A DNA stretch of 64,000 nt from Maylandia zebra (taxonomy: Eukaryota > Chordata > Actinopteri > Cichliformes > Cichlidae): NCBI RefSeq assembly GCF_041146795.1, contig NC_135181.1, positions 870,001-934,000 of the forward strand. The letters are read 5' to 3'. Positions 1 through 35,092 of this stretch are shown here, one piece after another. Below the pieces are notes generated by a model. It searched no databases, was not told the origin of the DNA, and worked only from the letters and a program-made list of their open reading frames with translations. Position numbers and translations under genes: made by a program. The first letter of the stretch is position 1; every line of letters starts with the position of its first letter.

Positions 1-1600
1 AGAAAGTGCAGTTTGGGAAGTGGGGCTCATTTCTGCAGGCGACATGTTGTATGCAGTGGGAAAGTCCTGCCCGGTGGACCAACCAAAGCAGCGTAATGTC
101 ATGCCATCAGCAGGCTTAACGATGGTGATTTGGCACAGGTGTCCGTGGCCGCGCAGCCCCTGTAGGTGTAAAGTGTTGGTCCTGCAATACTTTTGTCCAT
201 ATAGTACAGAATACAATAGGAATAATACTACAAACTGACACAAATATTCCTTTCAAATTTATGTCACAGCTGATAATATGTGTCATTTACAGCTCCATAT
301 TTTCACTCCTGGTGTGGCTTTGCATGTGTCAGTTTTTACACTGTGCACGCTCTGAAACCAGCTGCTCTAGCTCCTTTACCCTCCCTCTAAGCCCCCTTTC
401 TTGTGACTGGCTGCCCCTCAAAAAGCTTTCGTAGCAAGTGGGTGGGGCTTCTGGGCTCAGAATCCAAGCTGCGTGCCTGAGATGGCCATATCGGGTATCT
501 GCTTTCAGTAACATCATACAGAGCCAAGAGTTGATTTGCTGATAATTGATGCAAGTGCTTGACAGAAAATCTGGATCTCTTTGAAATCCTTTTGTTTTTC
601 CTCATCAGATTGTCTTTGCATAAGAGTGGGAAATGTGAGGTGCAAGCATTTACAGGCCTTAAGTATTAGCAAGGGTAGCAACACCTGACCCGAGGGCTTC
701 TTACACCATGTTCACCATGATTTACCTGTGACCTTTTCCACAGTCACTCACCTGTCCTGTCACTGTAATTCCTATTAGGAGAAACCAAATGCTGTATTGT
801 AAAGTTGAGGTGGGAATTCTCTTGTTAATGGATTCATGCTTTTATTTTTTTAATTTAACTGGTGCTTGGAAATAAACTGCAGAGAATGGATGTTCTGACA
901 TTTTACATTTGAATCATTTTCTTGGAGTTCTGAGGCGTGCCACAGTTAGCTTAGCATAGATTAGCAAGACTAGAAATAACAGGAAACAACCCAAATGCAC
1001 TCAAGAGACAATCCAGGACTTCACCTGCTGTGTAATGTCACTTATATCTGTTTTCCCTACAAAGCAGTGCTAGAGCCCAAACTAGAACCAGTCATATTTG
1101 CCAGAAGAAAAACAAAAAGACTTTTCTAATGCCAGAAAAATAACGGTGGTCACCAAATAGGAACCTGGCTAATCGCTGGCTGTGGAAATTCAACAAGGAT
1201 CAGCAGATCCAGACCACATATTGTAACACCTATGTCCAAAAATCAGTCAACAAACTTATCAAAATGTGGTTTGAATCTGAAAAGACTTCAGGGCAGAGAA
1301 GAGGTACAGTCGTGTGAAAGTAAAAGTTTTCACAGGCCTTGCTGAAATACTGAGTTTCTTTGCTAATCTGGACCATTCAGGTTAACCCCAAAGCCTCAAA
1401 ACTGCATGCCAGGCTCTCTCTAAAAGTTAAAGTTCATGATAAAACACTTCACACTGGTATTAGATCAAAGTGCAGTCCGGCTCTAGATGATCTCTTCAGC
1501 ATAACACAGTGATGTTTCGGATATAGTTGTTTCTCCCACTTCTGTGGAGAGCTTCGGCTAATTTTGGAAGGAACTCATTTCAAACCTAAGAATTTATAAA
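1..1600. other. left flank without a recognisable gene
   Basis: No exon-like reading frame with family resemblance was found. Only short frames occur (72 aa or less). The stretch at about 330-605 and that at about 940-1,170 read like degenerate dispersed repeats, judged by general resemblance and not by alignment. No terminal repeats were located. Confidence 0.4.
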
Positions 1601-2305
1601 AGGTCCCTATAAAGCTTAACACCAAACTGATCTTTCAGTTGATCTTTCCGAGTTAACTTCAATAATTACTTCCTCCAAACCATCAACGTGTCTTTTAGAC
1701 CCCATTCCTACAAAACTGCTCAAAGAAGTCCTGCCATTAATTAATGCTTCGATCTTAAATATGATCAACCTATCTCTAATAATCAGCTATGTACCACAGG
1801 CCTTCAAGCTGGCTGTAGTTAAACCTTTACTCAAAAAGCATCTCTAGACCCAGCAGTCTTAGCTAATTATAGGCCAATCTCCAACCTTCCTTTATATCAA
1901 ACATCCTTGAAAGAGTAGTTGTCAAACAGCTAACAGATCATCTGCAGAGGTTTATTTGAAGAGTTTCAGTCAGGTTTCAGAGCTCATCACAGCACAGAAA
2001 CAGCTTTAGTGAAGGTTACAAATGATCTTCTTATGGCCTCTGACAGTGGACTCATCTCTGTGCTTGTCCTGCTAGACCTCAGTGCAGCGTTCGATACTGT
2101 CGACCATAATATCCTATTAGAGCGATTAGAACATGCTGTAGGTATTACAGGTACTGCACTGCAGTGGTTTGTATCATATCTATCTAATAGACTCCAGTTT
2201 GTGCATGTAAATGGAGAGTCCTCTTCACACACTGAGGTTAATTATGGAGTTCCACAGGGTTCAGTGCTAGGACCAATTCTGTTTACATTATACATGCTTC
2301 CCTTA

Positions 2306-3009
2306 TGCTGGGCTCACACTGTGCGATTTTTGGCCCATTTTGAGCTGATTTTTGAGTCGTGCAACCGTTTTGGCGATCGGCCCGATTTTGGCCTTCATCG
2401 TGCATTGTGTAGTATACGTGGGGTAACAAGAAGCGATTGACACCTCACGACCAGCTCCCGATCATCAATCGCTTGGTCGTGAGGATTTCAAATCCTCGCG
2501 ACCGTCGTGAGGGTGTCACCGCAGTTTGTCACACTGCGCATACGCAAATGTCAGCGAAAAAGACGGCGCAGCACGACAGTGCAGCGTGTGATCTGGACAC
2601 AAGCGATGGAGGCACAACTTGTAGAACTTTGGAAAGCTCATCCGAGCCTTTTCGATGTGGCCTCACAAAATTATCACGACCACAACAACCGTGAAAATAG
2701 TTGGATCTACACTGCTGCTCAATCACAGCTGCCTGACCAATGTTTTTCATTAGCAATTTAGCAAAGTTGATGGTGGTGGTGTGTCTGTGTGAGTGAAAGA
2801 CAGAGAGGGAGAGCGAGCGACAGAATTTCTGTTATAACCTTCATTTTATGGACGCACAGTGTGACTCAGGTCGCATCAGAGCATCGGGCCGTATAGTGTG
2901 AGACCCTGCATCGTGACCTATGAACTTCTAACCCCTGCGAGTCAATCGTGCAGTTTGAGCAGGAGCTGAATCGCACGACTGAAAAAAATCGCACAGTGTC
3001 TGCCCAGCT
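2306..3009 (+). mobile_element. PIF/Harbinger-type non-autonomous element nested in the L2 LINE
   Basis: Both ends carry a near-perfect inverted repeat of about 22 bp. The left end reads gctgggctcacactgtgcga from 2,307; the right end, reverse-complemented from 3,008, reads gctgggcagacactgtgcga. The element is flanked by the trinucleotide TTA at 2,303-2,305 and 3,010-3,012, the TWA target duplication expected for PIF/Harbinger. Removing the element and one TTA restores the L2 reading frame across the site: ...LYMLPL joined to GSIIRRHSIHLHCYADD. That fixes the insertion limits to the base. At 704 bp it is too short for a transposase gene. It keeps a remnant of a MADF-type accessory frame. Confidence 0.8.
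2594..2693 (+). pseudogene. MADF/Myb-like domain fragment of the Harbinger accessory protein
   Basis: The frame WTQAMEAQLVELWKAHPSLF followed by YHDHNNRE resembles the start of a MADF domain: Trp, acidic spacer, LxxLWxxHPxLxD, then YHxxxxR. PIF/Harbinger elements are known to carry such a DNA-binding accessory protein beside the transposase. The frame has no continuation past about 2,761, so it is a fragment and not a working gene. The assignment rests on the motif pattern. Confidence 0.5.
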
Positions 3010-3469
3010 TTAGGCAGCATCATTAGAAGACATAGCATACATTTACACTGCTATGCTGATGACACCCAGCTCTATCTGTCCATCTGTGAGTTTTTCCTTT
3101 CCAGTCACCTTTCTCACTCACTATGTGTTAACAGACCTCTCTGCATTGAATCATATCTGTTATTAACCTCTGTCTCTCTTCCACAGCATGTCTTTATCCT
3201 GTCTTCCTTCTCTCACACCAACCAATCACAGCAGATGGCCCCGCCCCTCCCTGAGCCTGGGTCTGCTGGAGGTTTCTTCCTGTTAAAAGGGAGTTTTTCC
3301 TTCCCACTGTCGCCAAAGTGCTGCTCATAGGGGGTCATGTGATTGTTGGGCTTTTCTCTGTATCTATTATTGTAGGGTCTACTGTACAATATAAAGCGCC
3401 TTGAGGCGAGTGGTGTTGTGATTTGGCGCTGTATAAATAAAACTGAATTGAATTCAAACAATACATCTT

Positions 3470-3735
3470 TATGTTTTCTCTGTAGCTAAGTTCCATTTCT
3501 GGGTAAAGCTTGTTTTTAAGTGTGAACCTGTCGATCCTGAACCACAGACTCTGCGTTGGGACTTCCCATGATGCACTGAACATATCTCCTCCAGCATTTA
3601 CATGGCTGTCCCTTGATGAGCCTGGTTCTGTCAGAGACCTCTACCTGTAAAAATGGAGCTCTTCCTTCCCACTGTTGACAAGTGCTAGTTTATCCGAGGG
3701 TGTGCCCTCCAATGCTGTCATAGGTCACAATAGTC
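3470..3735 (+). repeat. second, degenerate L2-like 3' tail
   Basis: The stretch with gagcctggttctg (about 3,619), cctgtaaaaatggagctcttccttcccactgtt (read in two parts near 3,644-3,675) and 'gacaagtgctag' parallels the better preserved tail at 3,250-3,330, with many substitutions. It looks like an older copy next to the first. Confidence 0.4.
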
Positions 3736-3739
3736 GGTG

Positions 3740-5850
3740 CCATAATAAATTGCGTAAAAACAAACGCACCTATGCTCCTACGTTTAGACTTCTCTGACAT
3801 AATTAAGAACAGCTCAGGCTCAGGTGAGCAGCAGCACACTAACAAAGGGAAAGGTGGCCGTTTACGTAATCCTGACAAAGTTACGCAGTTGTCGCTGGAC
3901 ACGCGCGCGTTCAGCTTGGACTCTGTCAGATGTTTGACTTCCGGTGTCGCGCGGCAAGTGGGTGGCGGCGAATGCCTCCCTGTGCACGTGCCTCTGACGT
4001 TTACGTGCACATCGCTCATTAAACGTATTTTCGTGCTTTTTTTTATCGCACATCACCAGAGCTTTAACGTGGGAAGACTAAGGTTAAAGCAAAACACGCT
4101 AGCGTCGCCGTGTCCGCGTGTAAAGTCAGCTACCGAGTTTATTGCGCTTCTCCCCGTAGTTTCACATCGCCGCAGAAAGCGTTTGTTCACACTTGCTGCC
4201 CTGCCCGTCTTTAATCTGGTTTAAAATGACTACACTGAGCCTGCTGACGTTCATGCCACACTGACACCGCAGCACAGGATGGAGAGGTGTACTCACTGCT
4301 GGATGGAGCCTCTCTGTGTTTGTCTCCACATGAAGCAGCGTCGCGGTGTTTTCCTCCTCACTCTCTCTTCTCACACTCTCTCATGCTTCTTGTTTACTGT
4401 CTTATCCGGGGATTTTCACCTTCCCCTCACTGCAAAACATGCATCGCTTCATGACAACTTTATATATTTATTTAAGCGCGTGGTGGAGGCTGCCATCTCC
4501 TGGCAGATGTGTGGCACTGGCTCCCGGCTGGGTGTCCGCGGTTATGTAACGCGACATAAAGCGGTCAGACGATGCCACGTAAAGCAGATAAAGCGTGCTG
4601 TGGATTAGAGTGGGAATGGTTTCAAATGTGTGCGTCAATTTGTGTTGTGTTGTCACTCTTACTTACATTTATCAGACCGATGATGTTTTCTCCGTCCTCC
4701 TCCTGTGCCGTCAGTGATCTCATTGAACACCCTGAGAGACAGACCGTCGCTGTGTTTTTAAGAGAAGACCAATTAGATTTAGCCCTTTAGGCACAGATGT
4801 GTTGTAAATGTAAACTGTTATATTTAAATTACATATAGTAATGGGTCTTTGATATACAAAAACTGTAAGTATTATTACCATCCTGAATACTACAGAGCTG
4901 CCACCAAAGCTGGAGCAGGAGAGAGCTCGCAAGTGTTTGTGTGTTATGGAGGCAAATTTAAATTCATGTCTGCAGACTGTTCGACATCTGGGTCCCGTTC
5001 AGCAAAGAAGCAAAAATGGGAAGGAAAGAGACATGGCAGCCAGCATGTGGATAAAATGTCATCCTCGTAACCTCAAGCCACATCTCATGAACTGAGTCAG
5101 GGCTCTAACAGTTGAAAACGTATCGGGTTATTTATCCCCAACACTGTCGCTGTCACTGTCACTTATCAGGTCAGACGTGCGAGTCTCCTGTCGGACAGCA
5201 GACGAGGCGCCAGCTAAACAACAACATCAGCTGGTTATAAAGTTCTGTACACTAATGTTAGGCTTGGTGTCCAGAAATCACACGTTCTCCCTGATAAACA
5301 TTTAGATTACGTTCTTACATGATTTGAGAGTTTATTCGCTAAGTGTCTGTGTCCAACAATGTTAGATCCACTTCAATACAATTATCACTAGCACAGGCTA
5401 ACAGCTGTAAAAACAGCGGCAGAGCTGAGGCAGCATTTTCACTTCTATGCAGATGAACCCCAAATCTAACCGGCCATCAAGGCAGATAACACACAACAAC
5501 TATTTAAACTGCAGGAATGTCTTATAGACATAAAGACCCGGATGACCGATGATGTCCTCCTAAATTCAGATCAAACTGAGGTTCTTGTACTCGGCCCTGA
5601 CAATCTTAGAACCAGATGTTTACTCTGGAACATGATGAAGAGGCATTTTTTTAAAAATGTATTGACAGCAATGTTGAACATTATTACACAGGAAAAAACA
5701 ACTACACGTAAGATAATCACACTGTGACGCCTCTGCCTTTGTAAACAGAGGGACAGTAACTGTGTGTAAAACCTGCAGACAGTCAGATTAACAGTATTGT
5801 GTCTCTATCATTCTGCAATTCATCTCATGTAAACAGTAACGTGGCCACAG
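3740..5850. other. gene-free interval
   Basis: A 150-codon plus-strand frame at 3,772-4,224 and several shorter ones have no recognised domain. GC and CpG are somewhat raised at 3,880-4,160. No paired splice sites, terminal repeats or known family were recognised. Confidence 0.3.
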
Positions 5851-5859
5851 CGTGACGTG

Positions 5860-6240
5860 AAAAAAGCACATACCTTTGACGTTGCCTGAGGAACTCTGTA
5901 TTCCTCGTCCACACGTAAACGCAAAAAAGGAGTTTAAAAAAATCTCAGTTTTCGGTGATTCGAAACATCGTTTACGAGGACGAAACAGCTGCGTTTTCAA
6001 AAATACCCGTGTAGGTGCGGACGCAGCGTAAAAGAGTTAGTAGTTTATTTTATTACTACCTGTAATTTATTGCAGATTACTTGTATTTGTTTAATTGTTT
6101 ACTAAATATTTGAGGTGTGAAATGAACCGCAACGGAGCAAAATATGGGCGCGTGTGGTTGGAGGGTGTGTTTGTGGGGGGGCAACATTTTTCTTGTAAAG
6201 CAAAGCGGGGCCAGCAAAAAAAGTTTGGGGACCACTGGCC
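5860..6240. repeat. probable DNA-transposon (MITE-like) fragments
   Basis: The segment 5,910-6,010 has imperfect inverted phrases (cacacgtaaacgcaaaaa and gcgttttcaaaaatacccgtg) of the kind found in short non-autonomous fish DNA transposons. The piece ending at about 6,238 closes with gtttggggaccactgg, which resembles a hAT-type terminal repeat. The partner ends were not found, so limits and class are uncertain. Confidence 0.3.
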
Positions 6241-6957
6241 TACGCTAACTACAGATGAACAGCTGTCTGTCCTGTAGCAGCAAAGATCTGCACTGTGAGC
6301 GGGAGGGATAAAACTATTTGGTTTAACTGCGGTCTGAAATCTACTGACATCTAGTGGTGAGATTTTACACATTCTGCCTACATTTAGCTCCCTAAACATC
6401 TGGTGATGGTATCAGCCCCCAAACACAGAGTCTGATAAGGTTTATTATAAATGTGCCCTCTCAGCTTTCTTTATGGGGAGGCTTTAAAATTCAAGTTTCT
6501 CAGAGACAGAAATAGCACCTCTTTTTCCACCTAATGAGCCAAAGTGATGCAGTTCCCATGACATCTTAAAATAGTCACATTTAAACTCAGCGTTTAAACT
6601 GGCTCAGGATCAGTTTGTGTTTGTAGTGGACAAACTGCCTCCAAATATGGAGACATTTCTAGAAAAAATAAAATGATATAAAACACATTATTCAGTTTTA
6701 AATGAGCTATGGACGTTAACCAGGCGTACGGTGTGTGTGTGTGTGTCTCAGATGAGGCTGAGCAATGAGGAAGTGGAGCAGAAAGAGAGGAAGGGCAAAG
6801 TCAGGGAAGGAAACACGTGTGTGTTTCCAGTGTTCTTCTTTAATGATGCTGACTTTATAATAGGGCACCCCCAGGGCTGAACATGGCTTGGTGTCATTAC
6901 CTTTTCATTTGACAACTCAAAAACCCCTTCCTGTTTTCGATGTTGCATGGCGTCATG

Positions 6958-8093
6958 GCACTCACACACGCACTCACACATGCACTCACACACGCACACA
7001 CACATGCACTCACACATGCACTCACACACGCACACACACATGCACTCACACATGCACACACACATGCACTCACACATGCACTCACACACGCACTCACACA
7101 TGCACTCACACACGCACTCACACATGCACACACACACGCACTCACACACGCACTCACACATGCACTCACACACGCACTCACACACGCACTCACACATGCA
7201 CTCACACACGCACACACACACATGCACTCACACACGCACTCACACATGCACTCACACACGCACTCACACATGCACACACACACGCACTCACACATGCACT
7301 CACACACGCACTCACACATGCACTCACACACGCACTCACACACGCACTCACACATGCACTCACACACGCACTCACACATGCACTCACACACGCACTCACA
7401 CATGCACTCACACATGCACTCACACACGCACTCACACATGCACTCACACACGCACTCACACACGCACTCACACATGCACTCACACACGCACTCACACATG
7501 CACTCACACACGCACTCACACACGCACTCACACATGCACTCACACATGCACTCACACATGCACTCACACATGCACTCACACATGCACTCACACACGCACT
7601 CACACACGCACTCACACATGCACTCACACACGCACTCACACATGCACTCACACACGCACTCACACACGCACTCACACATGCACTCACACACGCACTCACA
7701 CACGCACTCACACACGCACTCACACATGCACTCACACACGCACTCACACATGCACTCACACACGCACTCACACATGCACTCACACACGCACTCACACATG
7801 CACTCACACATGCACTCACACACGCACTCACACACGCACTCACACACGCACACACACATGCACTCACACACGCACTCACACATGCACTCACACACGCACT
7901 CACACACGCACTCACACATGCACTCACACACGCACTCACACATGCACACACACACGCACTCACACACGCACTCACACATGCACTCACACACGCACTCACA
8001 CACGCACTCACACATGCACTCACACACGCACTCACACATGCACACACACACGCACTCACACATGCACACACACACGCACTCACACATGCACAC
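6958..8093. repeat. 12-bp minisatellite, about 95 units, unit CACTCACACAYG
   Basis: About 1.14 kb of head-to-tail CACTCACACACG and CACTCACACATG units, with rarer units having CAC in place of CTC (cacacacaYg). At least one unit carries an extra CA (near 7,210). Almost all variation is at two positions: C/T before the final G, and T/A in the third triplet. The unit is a multiple of three without stop codons, so frames stay open for hundreds of codons on both strands. These are artefacts of the repeat (His/Thr/Ser or Cys/Val/Met/Ala/Glu repeats), not genes. Flanking DNA shows no duplicated target. Confidence 0.95.
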
Positions 8094-8099
8094 TTAAAA

Positions 8100-9790
8100 A
8101 CAGGCTCTGGTGACCAGTAAGGACAAGATCCCAGATGTGATGGCAGCAGGAGCAGCACAGCACTTTTAATTTTTGCAAATCAAAGGATGCACAGTCTCTG
8201 CACACATGAAACATAATGGAGTGCTGTGCTCATTTATTCACAGTGACAACAACATGCTGATTAATACGATTCACAACAACAAACATCCAGCGTGTGTGCG
8301 TGTGTGCGATTCCCGTATATTTAAACGCATCGACCCAGGTAGACATCCCAGCACTGCTCACCGATCACTTTGGGTCGTGGCTCGGAGCCACAGGGCTCCT
8401 CAGACACCGTGACGTTATTCCTTTAAAGTAATTACTCCTCCATTACACTGTCAGTAGAATCTGCATTCTTTTATTCTACTTCCAATCACTTACTAATGTG
8501 TTTTACAGTCAGTGTATTGATCACCGACCTCTCTGTTGGTGTAACTTACACAAACACTACCGTTGTTCCCTTATGGCTCATTCAACAGTTCACTGAGATC
8601 CCTGCTAAACATTTACTTATTTACATTAGTTACAAATAAGGAAATGCACTACTTTTGTAGTTTTAGCACCAAAATCTATTTACACAATGGCATCATTGGT
8701 GGCATAATATTCCCTTTTTGTGAAAGCTGCACCGCCTTCTGCTCTACGATGGCTGATCACGTTGCTACTCAAAGACATCGTGTTGGCTGAGTACATGATT
8801 GGTTTGACCAATCAAATCAAGAAGAACAGCAAAGCACATGAAACTTGAAGAACATAATCGTCACGTTCAGTTGCATTTCCCTCGCTTTGCTCTGTTTGTT
8901 GTAGAAGGACAGTTTGAGGTATTGTAAATGTTTGCATCCAGTGGAACAGCTGTGGCTCAGGAGGTAGAGAGGCCAGTCCACTAATCGGACGATCATTGGA
9001 GCCTTGACTCCAGTCAGCATGTCAAAGACAATTGGAATAAAGCTTTGTGTGAAAATGGCTTTAAGAAAAGCACAATTTGGATCGTCCACTTATCACAGTT
9101 TCTCATTAATTGCTTAGCAGAGTACAAAAGTGCTTCATTTGGAGCTGTAGTTGCCTCCTGAGCCGTTTTGCACAGATGTGTAGATGGTATTCACATAAAT
9201 GATATTGCTGAGCCTAAAGACTTCCCAGAGAACCAGGATCTAATCCCTCATTTCTACGGTCGCAGAGCCTTTCGAGAACCAGAGCACATTTTGACAGGTT
9301 TGAGTGCCAGTTGTTGTGTAGTGTTATTATCAGACGTGGAGTCATTTCTTTGAGAACCATGGCAGACACAGACTTTGGACTGCTTCTGTTTCATTACACA
9401 TGATAGGCTCTCCCGTTGTCCAACATTGGAGCCAGCAGTTTTGTGGTACCGAGCTCGTTAGCACCAAAATATTTTAGCATTAGATGCTGCTTGAACGTGA
9501 TGGCTTTAAATATACTGCCAAATGCTAAAAAAGTGCATAAACACACATCTTTATAGGTTATTTAACTGCAACTACTGTCTGGAAAACATGAAGTAAAGGT
9601 TAGTTGGATTTTTTTGAAAGTCTAAAATGCCGCAGAGGAATTCCCACCAGGGGACCGGAGGCAGTGTGCTACTTCAAAACATAACAAGTGTATACATGAG
9701 GTGATCTCACCTCTGTGTCTTGAGTGCCGAGATAACTTCATGGATAATCAACAAGTTCTACATAATAGTCTAAAAGAAACATATATGTCA
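8100..9790. other. downstream flank of kif26b
   Basis: This interval holds the 3' UTR of the minus-strand kinesin gene (limit not determined) and the SINE fragment. No other coding signal was recognised on either strand. A clear polyadenylation site for the kinesin transcript was not assigned. Confidence 0.3.
8938..9085 (+). mobile_element. tRNA-derived SINE fragment
   Basis: The segment opens with gtggctcaggaggtagag, an A-box-like head typical of fish tRNA-derived SINEs, followed by ccactaatcgga and a decayed B-box region (gagccttgactcc). It runs on through a SINE body (cagtcagcatgtcaaagaca). The 3' tail is poorly preserved. Confidence 0.55.
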
Positions 9791-9799
9791 GCCAGTAGG

Positions 9800-33163
<23,364 letters not shown>

Positions 33164-34450
33164 CTGAGAAATAAATCATGATAAATAAGGATGTATGTGG
33201 GCTTTGGCAGGGGGAAATTAAATATCAATCGACTTAGACTACTGTAACCACACCCAAGTGTTTTGTTTTTTCTAGTGCAACAGTACTCTCAAGAAACTCT
33301 AAACCCCACAAATGCTAACAAATTTTGCCCAAAACGAACAAATCGGACTTACCCAGAGACCTCCTCTGATCGAGGCTGGAAACCCCTCTCTTCCTCTTCC
33401 AGTCAGAGATGACATGACAACTTGTAAATATTTAAAAAGATATCCGAACAAAGGCGGGGGGCATTTTCTGTTATTGTTGCCAATCCTGGACCTGGTGCAA
33501 AAATATCCACTGACGTGAAGGCCTAAAAAAACAAACTACAACAAGCTGAAATGCTGGGCACAGTCTCTAAGATGTGGAGTGATGGCAGTGGCACAGTGGA
33601 GAATGAGTGAGAGCGCACGGGAGAACACTTCATGAAGTCACTTGGCTATTTATTATAAGCTCCTCAGGGAGGCAGCACGGAGCAGCTGCTCGGAGAAACC
33701 TTAAAAAAGGAGCAGGCGGCTGAGTGTTTGTATTTCTTGACGTGATTCATGTCCTACATACTGTCGCTGTCCCGCAAATGTCACTGCACCTTCTTACAAC
33801 GGAACAGTCCGACAACATGCCTGAATAGACGTGTGCGGAAATATCTATCCACATTATTCTTACAATGTTTGTTTTCACCTTAGCAGCAATGGTATCAACG
33901 AGAAACTGCAAATATAGCTACAATATTTCCAAATAACTGAAATCCATGTCTCAGAAATGTATTTATTAATTTATTAATACATGATAAGTTAGTGTTTACT
34001 TAATACCTATTTTACTGTAAGTGCTTTAAGCAAAGAAAAGTCATGTATGTGTAACAAGTCCAGCTAACAGAAACGTTATTTTTCTTTTCATTTTATTCTT
34101 TCAATGGAAAAACAGCTTTTGGAATACTGGGACAAAGTTCATTAGTCAACGTTTTGTGTGATTTATTATTTATTTATTTATTATTATTAGTGAACTTTAA
34201 AATGTGTGTTTGTCCTCTTCTTCTGTCTGCTTGCTGTAGGGGTCACCAGATCATCTGCCTAAACTAAAGTCATCAGTGTTGTTACAGGTTAATCCATTTT
34301 TTAAATAAATTGAACAATATTAAGCAATAAATTGCAAAAAATAAATAAATACATAAATACATTTAAAAAAAATAAAACCTGTGCATTGAAATCTTTTTTC
34401 TAATCTTTAAGACCTCGTAGTACCCTGTCAACCCAAGAACAGTTTGCTCT
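33164..34450. other. region upstream of the first identified kif26b exon
   Basis: The missing kif26b first exon should lie to the right of 33,163 on the minus strand, most simply in 33.2-38 kb. No convincing ATG exon with a donor in phase 0 was recognised here. The interval is otherwise A/T-rich without features. Confidence 0.3.
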
Positions 34451-34454
34451 CACA

Positions 34455-34675
34455 CTTATTTGTGGTTCCTAGAGTATAAAGCAGCGCCCCTCCCTGAGCC
34501 AGGTTGTGCTGGAGGTTTCTTCCTGTTAAAAGAGGATTTTTCCTTCCCACTGTTGCCAAATACTTGCTCATAGGGGATTGTTGGGGTTTTCTCTCAGTTA
34601 TTCTCAGTCTTTACCTTAAAATATAAAGTATCTGTTGTTGCGATTTGGCGCTATATAAATAAAATTGTTTTTTTG
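34455..34675 (+). repeat. L2-type LINE 3' tail
   Basis: The segment contains ccctccctgagccaggtt, ggaggtttcttcctgttaaa, ttccttcccactgttgcc and the closing gatttggcgctatataaata. It is closely parallel to the tail at 3,235-3,450, on the same strand. It is severely 5'-truncated: only the 3' UTR remains. A T-rich stretch follows directly. Confidence 0.75.
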
Positions 34676-34794
34676 GTTTTTTTTTTTATTTGACAGCAGA
34701 TTCAATAAACAATTTAGTTTTAAAAAATAATTTTCTGGCAATTATTTCATAGTTTACATAGCTTACTTAGGCTTTACGGGATTAAGTAGTGGTA

Positions 34795-35072
34795 CAGGGT
34801 GGGTCATTTATATGGATACCCCGCAATAACATGGGAATGGTTGGTGATATTAAAGTCCTGTTTGTGGCACATTAGTATATGTGAGGGGGCAAACTCCTCC
34901 AGATGGGTGGTGACCATGGTGGCCATGTAGAAGTCGGCCATTGTCTTTAGTTTTTTTCAATAGGAAGATGACCATGTGACACATCAAACTTATTGGTAAT
35001 GTCACAAGAACAACAATGGTGTGCTTGGTTTCAACGTAACTTTATTCTGTCATGAGTTATTTACAAGTTTCT
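34795..35072 (+). repeat. left terminal inverted repeat of the mariner-like element
   Basis: A 278-bp arm ending at gagttatttacaagtttct. It is matched in reverse complement by 36,150-36,433. Confidence 0.9.
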
Positions 35073-35092
35073 CTTTGTTCACAGCCATTGAC

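Larger units (their letters stand above)
1630..3460 (+). mobile_element. L2-type LINE, 5'-truncated and degenerate, with 3' tail
   Basis: Plus-strand translation gives reverse-transcriptase blocks in order. An upstream LDPIPTKLLKEVLP-like block lies near 1,700. The motif A region [16 protein letters not shown] is at about 2,070-2,115, [10 protein letters not shown] at about 2,250-2,280, and the catalytic CYADDTQLYLS block at about 3,049-3,080. The copy has an early stop near 1,845, and coding sequence after the YADD box is missing. It ends in the fish L2-type 3' tail: the 'ctggaggtttcttcctgtt' segment near 3,270, then 'tttggcgctgtataaataaa' near 3,425. A 704-bp DNA transposon interrupts the RT domain at 2,306-3,009. 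The element is dead. Clade assignment (L2 versus a near relative) comes from motif resemblance. Confidence 0.8.

Noticed and set aside
3772-4224. 150-codon plus-strand frame
   Set aside because: No domain and no supporting splice or promoter structure, though raised CpG was noted.
6888-8158. Frames of 318-410 codons over the minisatellite on both strands
   Set aside because: They exist only because the 12-bp unit has no stop in any frame; no start context, splice sites or unique sequence.
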